DNA of 64,000 nt from Maylandia zebra (lineage: Eukaryota; Chordata; Actinopteri; Cichliformes; Cichlidae): positions 19,355,786 to 19,419,785 of the forward strand of contig NC_135176.1 in assembly GCF_041146795.1 (NCBI RefSeq), written 5' to 3'. Shown piece by piece: positions 11,300-23,917 of the stretch (position 1 is its first letter; every line of letters starts with the position of its first letter). A model generated the notes under the pieces. The model ran no database searches. It was not told the DNA's origin and worked only from the letters and a program-made list of their open reading frames with translations. The position numbers and the translations under genes were made by a program.

Positions 11300-11755
11300 C
11301 AACCTGTTGTGGTGAAGAGAGAGTTGAATGTAAAAGCGAAGCTCTCAATTTACCAGTCGATCTACGTCCTTACCCTCTCCTATGGTCATGAGCTGTGGAG
11401 AGTGACTGAAAGAACGAGACTGCGGATACAAGCAGCAGAAATGGGCTTCCTCCGAAGTGTGGCTGGCATCTCCCTTAGAGATAGGATAAGAAGCTTAGCC
11501 GTCCGGGAGGGGCTCAGAGTAGAGATGCTGCTCCTCTACATCGAAAGGAGCCAGGTGGTTCGGGCATCTGACAAGGATGCCCCCTGGCGCCTCGTGGGTG
11601 AGGTGTTCCGGGCATGTCCCACCGGGAGGAGGCCCCGGGGCAGACCCAGGACACACTAGAGGAGATGGCTGGGGAGAGGGAGGTCTGGGCTTCTCTGCTT
11701 AGGCTGCTGCCCCCGCGACCTGGCCCCAGACAGGCGGAAGAGGATGGATGGATGG
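11300..11755 (+). mobile_element. 5'-truncated Rex3 LINE copy
   Basis: The sequence matches the last 450 bp of the Rex3 copy at 4555-7790. The frame at 11,309-11,659 encodes the RT C-terminal domain (KAKLSIYQSIYV, TYGHELW-like, PTGRRPRGRPRT), and a GATGGATGGAT tail ends the copy. Truncation at the 5' end is normal for LINE insertion. About 50 bp is missing after RPRTH relative to the longer copy, and many substitutions separate the two, so this insertion looks older. I did not identify a target duplication. Confidence 0.9.
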
Positions 11756-11759
11756 ATTT

Positions 11760-12281
11760 TCCATTTAATTCTGAAATATAATGTTTGTTCCAGAAACTTT
11801 CCAACGTTCTGTTTTACAAAAACAAATCTGGAAAAAAAAAGTAAAGCCCATTATTCTTGTATTTAGATTATTTTATCGGATTCCTGAACGTGAAAAAATA
11901 TTTTAGGACACTTGATTATTTTCTGACTTCTCAGAAGTCAGAAGTTCAATGGGCTGAAATTTGTGTAAAAAAAGTGAAATCGGTTTATTTGCCTGATAAA
12001 TAACAATATAATTTTTGATTTTCAGATGGTTTAGTAAATTTGTTAAGCATTGTATATACATACAGTCACCTGTAGGTATATATGTACCTACTTTTCGACC
12101 TGGGTCGAAACAAACCCCCCGAAAATACTGTACATGGTAGAATGTGAAAAGTAACTAAATAGCGCTTCTCATGCTGGTAGCCTGATAGTCTAATTTCAGG
12201 GGAAAGAACCGCCTCCTGCGTCATTACGCACAGCACAGCCAGGCCCTCTCCCTGTAGTTTCAACCTCCGGCCGCTCTGTGC
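11760..12281. promoter_or_regulatory. Upstream and promoter region of ABHD11
   Basis: AT-rich DNA changes near 12,100 to a GC-richer segment with several CpGs that leads into the first ABHD11 exon. No clear TATA box sits at a usual distance from the start codon, which fits a CpG-type housekeeping promoter. The transcription start cannot be fixed from sequence alone. Confidence 0.35.
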
Positions 12282-12365
12282 ATGCCCGCTCATCAGCTGT
12301 CACTGTGGCCGTGTGGAGACGCACATGCTGTTTTTCTACTACCTGGTAACGGAGCATATGCTGCC

Positions 12366-15300
12366 ATGAGTGCTTTGTGTCGCCTGCTTCAGAGAGGACT
12401 GCTGAGCGGCCGGCCTCTGTGTCGTTTATTCCCCGGACAGCAGGATGTTAGCTGGGTGGCTCCCGCGGTCCGGTCAGCCAGCTCATCCAGGTATCCGTGC
12501 TAGCTTTCCCGGCTAACAGATGCCCTCTGCCTGTCACGTCTGTGACATGGTTCTGGGTAGATATGACAGCCCAGTGTTTCTGCTATAAAATAAAAACTGT
12601 TTAAAACCGTTATATAACCAAAGGAATCTCTGGCCATGTCATATAATTTTTGTCTTTAAACGTTACTTTCACAGTTTTACGTAAATGACATTCAGATGTT
12701 AGCTGCATGGATAACGGGCAGCTCAACTATCATCACAACCACAAACAGGATTTTAGATCTGAGCTTTTATTATTTTATATTTATATTGTCGGGATAAATA
12801 AAACAGTCTTTGCTGTGATCTAGTTCGATTATTATATGCTACATACCTTCTGAATTGCCAGCAGTTTAGCAGTCATGCTAAGCCTGATTAAAATAAATGC
12901 TAACGTTGTTGTAATAAGCCCTTAATCTTACCTTTGTTTTGTTACTTATTTACATACATACAAATGATTTTACCTTAATTACTTTAATATTATATGAATA
13001 TTGAGAGGTACTAAGAGGTTTATTATTATTTAAGCAAGGTGTGCCCGGTAAACAGGCAGCTGCCTGCAGATATGGTAAATTTCCATTTCAGATATATTTT
13101 CAATATAAAAATAAATAAAAACACATTGAAAACCTCAGCTTAATTAGCTTTAACTGTGTGATAGTTTCCTAGCAAGCATGACAAATATTTGCTGTTTCCA
13201 GCTCGTCGACTTAAAATGTTTAGTATGGGGCGCCGTTTGTAAAGTGAAACATGCTGAAATTAACGGCAACATTTTTCCACATTTAGCTCAAAACCTTACA
13301 AAAACATATTTTTTCGAGTAATTTTTACAACATTTAGTAAAATATTTGTAACTTTTCATCAAATGTTAAATATTAAATCTAAATGTTAAATATTAAATCT
13401 AAATATTATATTTAAATCTAAATGTTAAATATTAAATCTAAATATTATATTTAAATCTAAATGTTAAATATTAAATCTAAATATTATATTTAAATCTAAA
13501 TGTTAAATCTAAATGTTAAATATTAAATCAAAATATTATATTTAAATCTAAATGTTAAATGTTAAATCTAAATGTTAAATGTTAAATCTAAATGTTAAAT
13601 CTAAATGTTTAGGCTAATATGCAAATTTATGTACGGATCAACGGAAATACCAAAATAAAAGCTTCCCGAAAACCTCCAGTGCAAAATTGTGTCTGTTCTC
13701 CTCCTCACTTCTCCCCGCCATGTGCTGCTTCACTTCTTGCCTACGAGCATGTCCAGCGATTTTGCTGTACATGTGCTGCAGCGATTGTGAAGTGGAGACT
13801 GCAGCTGCTAAGAGTGCACTACTGCTAAACCTTTGGATGGCCGACAAAACGGATCTTCCGATGTTTTCAGCTAAATCGCCGGACGTGCTTTCTCATGGTC
13901 GGGTTATGGCTGAATTCCAGTGGAATGACGGTCCCGCCATAATAGACGTTCCAGCCATGTGTTCCAGCCCTAAACCTAACCTTATCTAACTATAACCTTA
14001 TTCATAACCTTTACTAGCAGTTAAACGACGTAAAATAGTGTTTTCCAAATCGATTTTTAGAAAATGAACGAACATGTGTAGATTGAGTCCAAACGGTTCT
14101 CATGTGCTCTCCTTTTTCCGATGCCGTAATTTAGGAACATGTTGGGTACCCGAAAGCATAAAATGTTGACAATTTGTCACCTAGCGAAAATTATTACGCT
14201 TTGGGAGTGAGAACGTGTCTGACCACTACCGCCACACTTTTGCGCCGGAGGTTTTCGGAAAGCTTTTATTTTGGTATTTCCACTGATCCGTGCAATAAAT
14301 TTGCATGTTAGCCTAAACATTTAGATTTAACATTTAGATTTAGATTTAAATATAATATTTAGATTTAACATTTAGATTGAAATACAATATTTAGATTTAA
14401 CGTTTAACATTTAGATTTAACATTTAGATTTAGATTTAAATATAATATTTAGATTTAACATTTAGATTTAAATATAATATTTAGATTTAACATTTAACAT
14501 TTAGATTGAATATTTAACATTTAGATTTAACATTTAAAATTCTGTTTTAAATATGAAAAGTTACAAATATTTTACTAAATGTTGTAAAAAATTACTTGTT
14601 TTGAGCTAAATATGGAAAAATGTTGCCGTTAATTTCAGCATGTTTCACTTTACAAACGGTGCCCCATAGTTTAGTGCCTATCTTTGATTTATGTTGTTGT
14701 GAATGGATTATCTCTGGACGATGACTTCCTGTTTAACAAAATAAATGTATTAAAGCTGTCGCCTGGCACTGAGGGGCTTTAAAGTGTGTCGTTTTCATGT
14801 TTTATAGACTGAATAAATGAATAATCAAGCAAACAATCACAGGATGAGTCAGTGATGGAATAACTCACAAACACCTTGTCTCATTGTCCAATTAAAACCT
14901 GAATGTATTATTTTTCTCACAGTTTTCTGTCAGTGTTTTAATCTATTAACTCTTTGTACATGTTGTCATGTAATTAGTCATCTTCCCCTTATTAACATTG
15001 TAATGACAACAATTTAAAGTCACGGTGAAATAAATAAGAACACGTTTAACATTGATATCCTATGTTTGCACGTAAGAGTAAATGTATTAAATTCATTTGT
15101 ACATGTGTGTGGTTGCCTGTGTTGTACCAGTAGGTGACAGGAAAATAATTCCCATCAAATAAATTATTTTAACAGGGCAGTTTGAATGGGATTTAATATT
15201 AGAGAAGAAAAATGCCCTGTAAGTGACTTTAAGCATTTCTACTCCCTAAAAGTTGAATAAGAGTTTTATTTGTTGGATTTATTGCAGTTCCTGTCTAAGT

Positions 15301-18300
15301 AGTAACACAAATCTTAGCACAGCTGGAAGCATAGAGGTTCATTCTAATAAACATGAATGTTTTTTTCTTTCCCAGCCTCCTCAGTCCTGTCAACTTGACC
15401 TATGACGTCTTCGATGGGAAGGGAGAGAGCACTCCCCTGGTGTTTCTGCACGGTCTCTTTGGCAGTAAATCTAACTTCCACTCAATAGCGAAGTCCTTGG
15501 TGCAGCGCACAGGCAGAAAGGTAATGCAGTGATGAAGACAACAGACCTGTCAGTTTTTACATCAAAAACGTTCCCACTTATCTGTTCACTTTAAGCACCC
15601 TGTTAATAGTCTTCATACAAAAGCAGGTGTGGGAACGTACAGTTGACAGTGTGTTGTGTGTAATTTGATACAGCTTCCCAGCAGTCTGTGCTGTTGCGAA
15701 ATTGCCCTGACAGATAATCTCTCATGTGTTTCCTTGATGAAACTCGTGTTCACAACACATTCTTTGTTCGTGCTGGGCCCAAGACAGACACAGCTGACAT
15801 AAGAGCCAATTCTGCGTGTACGCTCTCTCGCCTCCTCTTCTCCAGTCCAAGTGTCCTAACTGTCCTTTGTCCAGTTAGGTGCTGACAGTAGATGCCCGTA
15901 ACCACGGCAACAGCCCTCACAACCCCGTGCTGACCTACGAGGCGATGGCGAATGATTTGAACCACCTCCTCGCCCAGCTCCATATCGACAAGTGCATCCT
16001 GATCGGCCACAGCATGGGTGGGAAAACAGCCATGACGACCGCTCTGACGCAGGTCAGCGGTCACAAAATGTCACATGAATTTATCATGATAGTGCAATTC
16101 CCTCGCTGGATGTCACCTGACCTTTTTCACTGTACATTCCTATGAACTTAATAATCCTCCTGTCCTAGCAATTTCCATTTTCCTACTGGTTTTCCCACAG
16201 TGGCATTTTTTACTTCCATTGTCCTGCTTGTTTACCTCAGTCTGTCTGTCTCTGTAGCCTGCTTTAGTGGAGAGGCTGGTGGTCGTTGACATCAGTCCTG
16301 CTCAAAGCAGCACACGGACCAACTTCCGGTATTACATCCAAGCAATGCAGGAGATGAAGATCTCCACAGACATCCCTCGTTCCACTGCAAGGCGGATGGC
16401 TGAGGATCAACTGCGCAGTTTAGTGAAGGTCAGGATAATCCATTACACTTCTATAATTTAATTTCTTATATTGTTGTTATTAAATGGTATTGCATTTCTA
16501 TTATTATGTTAGTATTCAGAGATGTTTTTTTTCTAAGTTTGTGTTATTATTTTATTTCATTTACTAAATGTATTGTTTGTTTTTCCCACCTAGACTAGTT
16601 GTAGGTAATTATCTTCATTGTGAGTGCTTTTTGATATGATACCAGTCAGTATTTTAAATAAATAAACCAATAAAACCAACCTTTTCCCCAAAAACGATTG
16701 TTAGTTTGTCAGAAGTGTCATTTATCTGTTTTGTTAAGGGTTTTTGTATAGATATTAAATCTGTAATAGCTGATCTGTTGGACCACTTGAGGTCAGCATT
16801 GTTCCATAACAAAGCCACTTACCATTTTAGAGTCTTGGAGAGACACAATAATGGCATTGATTATGATGACATAAGACCAGTATACTGTGTTCTAGTCACA
16901 GAGGCAGGCCTAAGTCTTTGTTTGTGTTAATGTTGAGCAAGAAGGCTCCAGAAGGTTTTTAAGAGCTTTTCTTCTTAAGAAAAGTTCCCTGTCACATCTG
17001 AGAAGGATGTTAGTGAGGAATGTGAGTAAAGTAAAAGAGGAAAGCTGTTTTCCATAAAACTATAAACTAATAATTTACATCTGTAAAATGTTAATATATT
17101 TCAATAAATCTATGTAGATTCACTACATACCAGCCCCTTCGCAAAAAAAAGGTGTTTATGCAGTTAACAGTTAGGGGTGGGGGAAAAAATCGATACTGTG
17201 TAGTATCGTGATATTTTGTTTGCTAATAATGTATCGATACAGGGACAGCAGAAATCGATATTTTGTTACAAAAAACGTTTTTGTGCTCTGACTTCAGAGC
17301 ATGTTGATCCTTTTTCTGAGCAAGAATCCTGACATTCCTTCACTGTCCAAATGTGTTTAACTTTTTTTTTTGGCAGCAATAAACATGAGAGTTTACTTAT
17401 TTTAATTTAAGACATGTTTTATTTTAATTAAGGTTAAAACTTTTTTATTTAATGTAAAATTATATTTTGTTTTAATTTACTTTCAAATTCTTCAGTTGCC
17501 GAATGGGCTGCATAGTTTTCATAAATTGCATAGTTCAGAATAGCTATAATTGTACCAGATGGTTGCATTCAGTTAAGTTGGACTAGTATGTAATACAAAC
17601 CGTTCCGTTTGTCAACAATAAAACTGACTGAAATGAGAGAAAGACTGAGTGCGAGACTTTATCAATATTCATTTTATCGAATGTCAAAGTTTACCTTTAT
17701 GTACAGAATCTGAATATCCCAGATATTTTTAAAAAAACGCAATAATATCGTATCGTGCGTTAAGTATTGTGATAATATCGTATCGTGGGATGTATGGTGA
17801 TTCCCACCTCTATCAACAGTTAAGCTCGTTATTCAATAACCTGCTGTTTCCTTCCGCAGGAACATTCAGTGCGTCAGTTCCTTCTCACTAACCTGGTGGA
17901 GCAGAACGGACACTACGCCTGGAGAGTCAACTTGGAGGCCATCTCAGCGCACCTTGATGACATCATGAGTTTCCCCAACTTTGACACCGGCTATGATGGA
18001 CCTACTCTGTTTTTGGGTGGAGCTAGTTCTGCTTATATCAGGTATAAAACACAGATTGTGAACTTTTTTGAACAGGTAAAATATTTCCTGAAAAAGGTTC
18101 ATATTATAACATTTAAAACTAAAGTATTTAGATTTTATATATTTATGAAAATAGGAAAATATTTAACAAAAAAAATGCAAGTGGACACGAAATCATTCTG
18201 GGATGCTGGGACTGACCATTTAGTCAGTTTCTCTGATTACAAAAATGTAAACAATCCAATTAAAAATGATAGAGGTTACCTTGAGCTTATCGTAAATACC

Positions 18301-20068
18301 TAAACTTTAACAGTTTTGCACTGTGTGTAAAGGTAATGCGACATCTATTATATGCTGGATTAATCGCTCAATGATCACAACAAGAGTCCACAGACTGAAT
18401 AACAGAATGTTTTTTTCTTTTCTCCTGCTCTGTTGAGTGTTTCTGTTTATTATATCTCCTTTAGTCTTAAGCTGTACATGAGGCATAAGAGACGTTGAAC
18501 TTTCTGCAACAGCAAAGACGTTTGCAGAAATACAACTTCCAGAGAGAAGAGAGCTTTTATCATTTTTTATTGTTTTTTTTTTATCCAGTTTAACTATTAA
18601 TTCTAATGTTGTAAATGCAGTTTTTAATGTACAGGTGACCATTAAATTTAAATTTAAATAATTAAACTAATTCAGATATTACTTCAAAGTAAGTGCCTGA
18701 GAGTGACTGCAGAGTGATGAGACTTAGTATTAAAAGGACTTTGGCTATACTAGCTAACATACATAATCTGTAACAGGTAAGTGAACTTGAAAGCCACTGG
18801 CTGTGAGCACATGTGTGGCTCAAGAAAATACTAATGAACTCAGGTTTAAACAACTGGAATGCAAAATGTTGTCGTAATTATTCAGACAGAAGAAGGCACA
18901 GTAATGGATATAAGAGAAATAAAATAACACATGATTATCCCTGAGAGGGTTTGCTTCAGGAAAGGCATCCAGGATGAAAAAAAAATCGAAATGTGGATCC
19001 ATCTGCTGTGTGAAGCGAGCAGCAGAAAGACTTTAGCTTAGAAGTAAGCACGTCACACCAAAAAATATTCAAATATATTAAGACTGTCCTTTTATATACA
19101 GAGGAGAATGGCTAGACTGCTTTGAGCTGATAGTAAGGCAACAGTAACTCAAACAACCAGTTTTTACAACTAAGTTGTGCAGAAGAACATCTCGTATTGT
19201 TTAACATATCAAACTTTATAGCGGATAGGCTGTAATTCACACAGGCTCACCAAAATTGGGCAACAGATGATTTGAAAAAACGTTGCCTGGTCTGACATTC
19301 AGATGGTAGCTCCAGAATTTGGCGTAACAACATGAAAGCATGGATCCATTCTGCCTGGTTGCCGGTGGTGTAATGGTGTGGGGGATTATTTCTTGTACAT
19401 GTCACAGCCCACCAGAGTATTGTTGCTGTCCACAGTCATCCTTTTATAAGCACAATGTATCCATGTTCTGATGGCTGCTTCCAGCAGGATAATGCATCAT
19501 GTCACAAAGCTCAGATTATCTGACACAGGTTTCTTGAACATGACAGTGAGTTCACTGTACTATACTTAAAGTTTCAAGCACTTGTTGAGTTTATGCCATG
19601 ATGAATTATAATATTTCTAAAACCAAAGAGACATCTGCCCTCTACGAGCAGGACTTAGAAATCCATTGTGACTGATATAAATTCGTATATATATTTATAT
19701 ATGTATTATATATGTAAATATACATGAAATAAAAAGACTGTATAGTGTAAAATAAACATAACATTTAACAATATATAACCCCAAAACACGAACCCAAATA
19801 CCAGTGATTAACAGGTTTCATTTATATTCCTTTAGCACTTTTTCAGTTGCATATTCATGACTTTTACCACCGCCTGTCTTCCTTATAACACCCTCCTCTT
19901 CCTCCTCCTCCTCGTGTTCACTCCTGATCCAGCTCCGACGATTACCCAGAAATCCAGAGGCTGTTCCCCAACGCAGATATCCAGTACATCCCAGATGCCA
20001 GCCACTGGATTCACGCAGACAAACCCTTAGATTTCATCAGCTCCATCATCTCCTTCCTTCAATCCTAG
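12366..20068 (+). CDS. abhd11: Protein ABHD11 (alpha/beta hydrolase, mitochondrial)
   Basis: Six exons: 12366-12490, 15376-15520, 15879-16052, 16258-16428, 17860-18041 and 19933-20068. They join in frame with GT/AG introns into 310 residues (human about 315). The N-terminus is Arg/Leu-rich with no acidic residue before position 27, as in a mitochondrial targeting peptide. The hydrolase fold follows: HGLFGSK (oxyanion-hole region, exon 2), VDARNHG, the nucleophile elbow GHSMGG with Ser135 (exon 3), LVVVDISP (exon 4), TNLVE (exon 5), and the catalytic His290 in ASHWIHAD (exon 6). ABHD11 is a mitochondrial matrix serine hydrolase reported to protect the 2-oxoglutarate dehydrogenase complex; that role is family knowledge. 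An in-frame ATG at 12,282 would add 28 residues, but 12,366 gives the more typical leader. Introns 1, 4 and 5 hold transposons. Confidence 0.95.
13224..14668. mobile_element. Foldback DNA element with long inverted arms (ABHD11 intron 1)
   Basis: The two ends are long inverted repeats of about 440-470 bp (left 13,224-13,692; right about 14,228-14,668) beginning TATGGGGC and ending GCCCCATA. A 6 bp direct repeat GTTTAG flanks the element exactly (13,218-13,223 and 14,669-14,674). Each arm has three parts: a unique outer block (GTTTGTAAAGTGAAACATGC..), an AT-rich array of short units built from AAATGTTAAATATT and AAATCTAAATATTATATTT, and a unique inner block (CCAAAATAAAAGCTT..). The 535 bp centre has no credible transposase. 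I infer a non-autonomous cut-and-paste element. A 6-7 bp duplication is unusual and is known for Dada-type elements, but the superfamily is not proven. Confidence 0.85.
13332..13612. repeat. AT-rich tandem array in the left arm of the foldback element
   Basis: Units related to AAATGTTAAATATTAAATCT and AAATATTATATTTAAATCT alternate at roughly 20 and 39 bp periods. A similar array lies in inverted orientation at 14,318-14,540. The two arrays differ in unit order and number, which suggests that each arm has changed by slippage since insertion. Confidence 0.85.
17172..17812. mobile_element. Non-autonomous hAT-type element (ABHD11 intron 4)
   Basis: The 641 bp element begins TAGGGGTGGG and ends CCCACCTCTA, a hAT-like inverted pair. 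The flanking 8 bp are TTAACAGT (17,164-17,171) and TCAACAGT (17,813-17,820), a target duplication with one mismatch. Repeated ATCGATA and TATCGTGATA motifs lie just inside both ends, like subterminal transposase-binding repeats. There is no transposase. It lies close upstream of ABHD11 exon 5 (17,860). Confidence 0.82.
19080..19600 (+). pseudogene. Tc1-like transposase relic (ABHD11 intron 5)
   Basis: Read with frame changes, the plus strand gives recognisable pieces of a fish Tc1 transposase: RKATVT-like, FTQAHQ-like, QHESMDPS, GGVMVWG, and the DGCFQQDNA region that carries the second catalytic aspartate. Many substitutions and small gaps break the reading. No inverted ends were found. It is an old, decayed insertion with no coding capacity, in the same family as the relics at 38,812 and 55,276. 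Confidence 0.8.
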
Positions 20069-21935
20069 CTGCCTCCAGCGTACGGGTCTGAACTTTTTTT
20101 ATGCTCGACACCGTGAGCATCCGCTCGTCAAAAACTGAGGGTGCCGAATCAGCAGCTTCAGCAGGAGCAAGTGTAACTATTAACGATGCTTGTATTTGCC
20201 AACACTGGACCAAACTCACCCTTATACAACAGTCAGATCATACCTTTTAACAATATAGCACTTAGTGTAATGTACTGTAGGTGAACTTTTATTTTGTTTA
20301 GCCTCTCTGCCAGACAGGTAGTGTTATTAGATTGGCTGGTTTCTAGATGTGTGTTTGTTTTTTGGTTGATTTTTAGATAATAGAAACAAAAGAATCTCCA
20401 GTTTAACATAATGGGGCAGTTTTTGGAGGCGGTATACTAATCCAAAGAAATTCTCATTTGCACAGTGCTTCGTTTGTTTCCAGTGGCTTTAGGCCGAGGA
20501 CAATCTGGGACCGCTGAAGTGTAGAAAGTCATGACAGCACTGCAATGAAACAAATACTGTAAATCTTAGAAGTGATGAATGTGTTAAGCAAAAAAGGTAT
20601 CAGGAAGTTCGAGCTTGGCGCAGAGGACGTGGTACAGGATTTATGTGGTCAGTTGGTTTGTCATAGGAATTTATTTTACTGTTGATAATAGTGATATATT
20701 CAGCTTTTGGTGCAGAACGCGTCTCTTCGTTTGTGTATCTGCTGTGTGTCGGACACGAGGATTTACAGGTCAGTTGCATTTTGCAAAACTCAAGGTCACG
20801 GAGAGCGATGGTTGTGTTTTTTAGGCCAACTCATGCATCTATGAAAGGTGAGCAGAAACCACACATACAGTATTATCGCACTGTTTCCTGAGTGTCTCAG
20901 GTTATAACTGGATATACTACTTATTACACACTTATGCTATTGTTTTGTCTGTCTGGGGATAAGCATCGGTAACGTCGTCGTGTCTTTGTATGTGGTCAGT
21001 CCAAATAGTGTTTTGATGAAATAATGTTTTACCAGTCTGTATCTCATTTATCTCTACAAATAAGGCGCGTATGGGTATCTCACAAATATATGCTGCAACG
21101 AGGTACAACTGTACCTTGTTATGTGATCGTAATAGTAGTGAAACTGCCATTGTGTGAATAAGCAGGGTGTTGTTAATTTGTATACGTGCCTCTTTTATCC
21201 AGAGCTCCTTTTACATTTCTGTAAAACTTTATTAAGAAAAAACAACTTTTATTCTTCAATAATAATCTAGTAGAGTTTAGATTGGCAGCTGGGTTGCCAG
21301 TTCTGTGTGAATTTTCTCACAAGGAAAAGTTCAAGCACTTAGATGTTTACCAGAGTCAATGTTTTTTGTTCTTTTATTGTCATCACGAACGTCTAAAAAG
21401 GTTTAAATGGTCAGAATTAAGTTGAGTGAAACTCTTCTTAAGTTGTTTTTTTTTTGTGAAGCTCCAGCTAGTAGAGACTCACCCTTTCTTCCTCTTTTAA
21501 CCCACAAGACAGATTTTGTCTTGTTGCACAATATTAATAGTTGGTTAGCACTTCCACTTAAATGCAGATCTTGCTAAAGCTTCTGGACTGTTGCAGTGGG
21601 ATGAGTGGATGACAAAGCAGAGCTCTCCATCAGCAACAGTATAAAAAAATATTGTCAAATTATTCAGTAACATTACGAGTTGTTTGAAGACTGTAACCAT
21701 CTGTTCAGGATTGTATAGTTTCACTTTGAGCATGCCTTCTCTCTCTCGTCGTCAGGTGTGACTTTACTGTGCTATATACATCCCTGTTTGTTGAATATGT
21801 TACCATTATGATGGCATTCATTCTAGATAATGACATATATGTATATAAATTTTAAATGTGTGGAAGATGCATATATATGTGGAATATATATTGTTGAAAA
21901 TATATTATACAATAAAATGACCAGGAAAAAAAACA
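20069..21935 (+). other. abhd11: Probable ABHD11 3' UTR
   Basis: About 1.9 kb after the ABHD11 stop is AT-rich and holds no recognised gene or repeat family. A canonical AATAAA occurs at 21,911-21,916, so a transcript end near 21,930 is possible; weaker sites nearer the stop cannot be excluded. This is inference from the signal and from the absence of other features. Confidence 0.4.
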
Positions 21936-22189
21936 GTTGGTCATTTTTCTTTCTTTTTCATATTGCAAAAAGCAAACATGCTGACAGTGAACAGAAGACT
22001 GTAAATGATGGATGTCGCTCAAAGGTTTGTGTCGAGCCTCAAAGCTGAGCCAGTTCACTGTTGCTGTCTTGGCGTTTTCCAACTTGAAAATAACTTCACT
22101 GAGAAATCAAGGGGCAGTACATGTTCATACAGCGCTGTGAAACAGTATTTGTCCCCTTCCCAATTCTTGTCACACTTACCATATTTTCC

Positions 22190-23031
22190 ATACCATAAGG
22201 CGCGAGTAATCCGGGTCCAAAACTCCATCTGCTTCAGGTCCCAAAGTTAAACGAACACTGCAGTATCACTGAGAGTTAAAAACTGTCTAAATTCCTTCAT
22301 TTTTAATATTTTTAATAAACATTTTTAATAAAATGTTTAATAATGTTGCTGCTTTACTAGACGTAAGAATTAAGTTTAACATCCAGGCATCCATGAAAAT
22401 AGAATTTATTAAATTTAACAGAGGTAGAAGTTAGCGGGCAGTTAGCTCACTAATTTCCACCTAAACATGACAGCATGTCCTGAGTGAGAGATTTCTGAAA
22501 AAATTAAAAAGTACAGCTCTGCTATCACTTCCACCATAAATAAAGACAGAACACGTCAGCAGTGACGTTTGTAGGGTTACTGAAGTTGGGCTAGCTGGTA
22601 TAGAATGATGTGCTACGTGAACGCTAGTGACACAGCTATGTTAGCATAATATTAGCACAGTAAAGCTGAAGGATGAACGCCAAGTTTTTTTCGCTCGATA
22701 AAGGTTAACATGAGGGTTCCTGATGGTTAGGGACAAATGCAATCGCATGGCAGGATGCTGTAAACGGACTAAACTTTAGTCAGGAGGACAACTGAGATAA
22801 TCCATCCACAATATGAGTCATTAATATACTGCAACAACATGGGAATAGAGCAGCTGCGAGAGAATTCAACATTAATGAATCAATGGTACGGAAGTGGAGG
22901 AAGCAAGAAAAATGAGTAAAGTTTGACTTATCTGACTGTTTTGCTTAATGTGCCTTATGTATGAAAACAGACCCGTTCATCGACAGTGCGCCTTATAATG
23001 TGGTGCACTGTATGGTCCGAAAAATAGGGTA
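22190..23031. mobile_element. MITE nested in the Tc1 relic
   Basis: The inserted segment starts CCATATTTTCCATACCATAA, followed by GGCGC, and ends with the complementary TATGGTCCGAAAAATAGG. It is bounded by TA on both sides. The subterminal word GCGCCTTATAAT, typical of a widespread fish TA-inserting MITE, occurs near the right end (about 22,990). The interior has no transposase. Because it splits a continuous Tc1 sequence (CACTTA | GTGTTACAGATCATTAA), it is younger than the host element. Confidence 0.78.
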
Positions 23032-23823
23032 CGTGTTACAGATCATTAAACAAATTTTAATTTTAGAAAAGATCATCTAAGTAGATGCAAAATGCAGTTT
23101 TTTAAAAGATGATTTCACTGACTAAGGAAAACGGTTAAACCTAACTACCAAACCTTCCTGGTCCTGTGTAAGAAAGTAATTGCCCCCAAAACCTACTAAC
23201 TGATAGGTTCACCCTTGGCACCAAGAAATGCAATCAAGTGTTTGCTGTAACCGCTTGATTGCATTTCTTTTGTTTTGGCCTAATCTTATTTGCAGAATTG
23301 TTTTCATTCAGCCAAATCAGAAGGTTTTCGATTATGGAAGTTTAAGGTGATGCCAAAACATCTCAATCTGATTCACATCCAGACTTGAATCAATTCAAAA
23401 CTTTCATTTTGCAGGTTTTTGGGTTTTTTTTGAGCCATTCAATGGTGGACTTGCTGATGTGTTTTGCATCGTTGTACTGCTGTATAACCAAATCGAGCTT
23501 CAGGGCACGTCCTGATGTTCAGACATTCTCATTTAGGACTTTCTGGTAGAGAGCAGAATTCATTTTTCCATCAATTACAGCAAATTGTTGTGGTCCTAAC
23601 GCAGCAATACCACACTATCACCATCACGTCTGATTGTTGGTGTGGTTTTATGTCATATGTAACAGAACTCAGACCTTCCATAAAGTTCAGCTTTTGTCTC
23701 ATCAGTCCACTGAATATTTTCCAAAAACGTTAAGATGCTTCTTGGAAAATGTGAGATAAGCCTTTGCGTTCTTTTTGGTCATGGATGCACTTTTTGCCCA
23801 TACTCTTTCTTAATGCTGACTTA

Positions 23824-23917
23824 TCTTGATGCATTCTCAATCATCCAGGTAAGTAAAACCCCAAAAAGTTGATTCTGTTCATCTACGTCCAGATGAACAG
23901 AATCAACTTTTTGGGGG
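23824..23917. mobile_element. Short hairpin insertion with a 13 bp direct repeat
   Basis: A segment of about 95 bp is bracketed by the direct repeat TTAATGCTGACTT (about 23,811-23,823 and 23,918-23,930) inside the Tc1 relic. It contains a near-perfect palindrome: CCCCAAAAAGTTGATTC..ATCT, a 6-base spacer, then the reverse complement. A 13 bp target duplication is typical of LINE-driven insertion, and the palindrome could come from an inverted (twin-primed) copy. The source element is not identified. Confidence 0.65.

Noticed and set aside
12282-12365. Upstream in-frame ATG for ABHD11
   Set aside because: It would add 28 residues with no targeting character. The ATG at 12,366 gives a compact Arg/Leu-rich leader and a total length close to human ABHD11.
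13687-13989. 100-codon frame in the centre of the foldback element
   Set aside because: No similarity to transposases; Cys/Leu-rich and Ala/Ser-rich pieces without a domain. Treated as noncoding filler.
13960-14000. Telomere-like CCTAAACCTAACC run
   Set aside because: Only a few degenerate units inside the foldback element; no array.
18061-18303. Extension of ABHD11 exon 5 into the following open frame
   Set aside because: A good donor (CAG|GTATAA) at 18,041 and the correct phase to exon 6 support splicing; the extension is Lys/Phe-rich intron.
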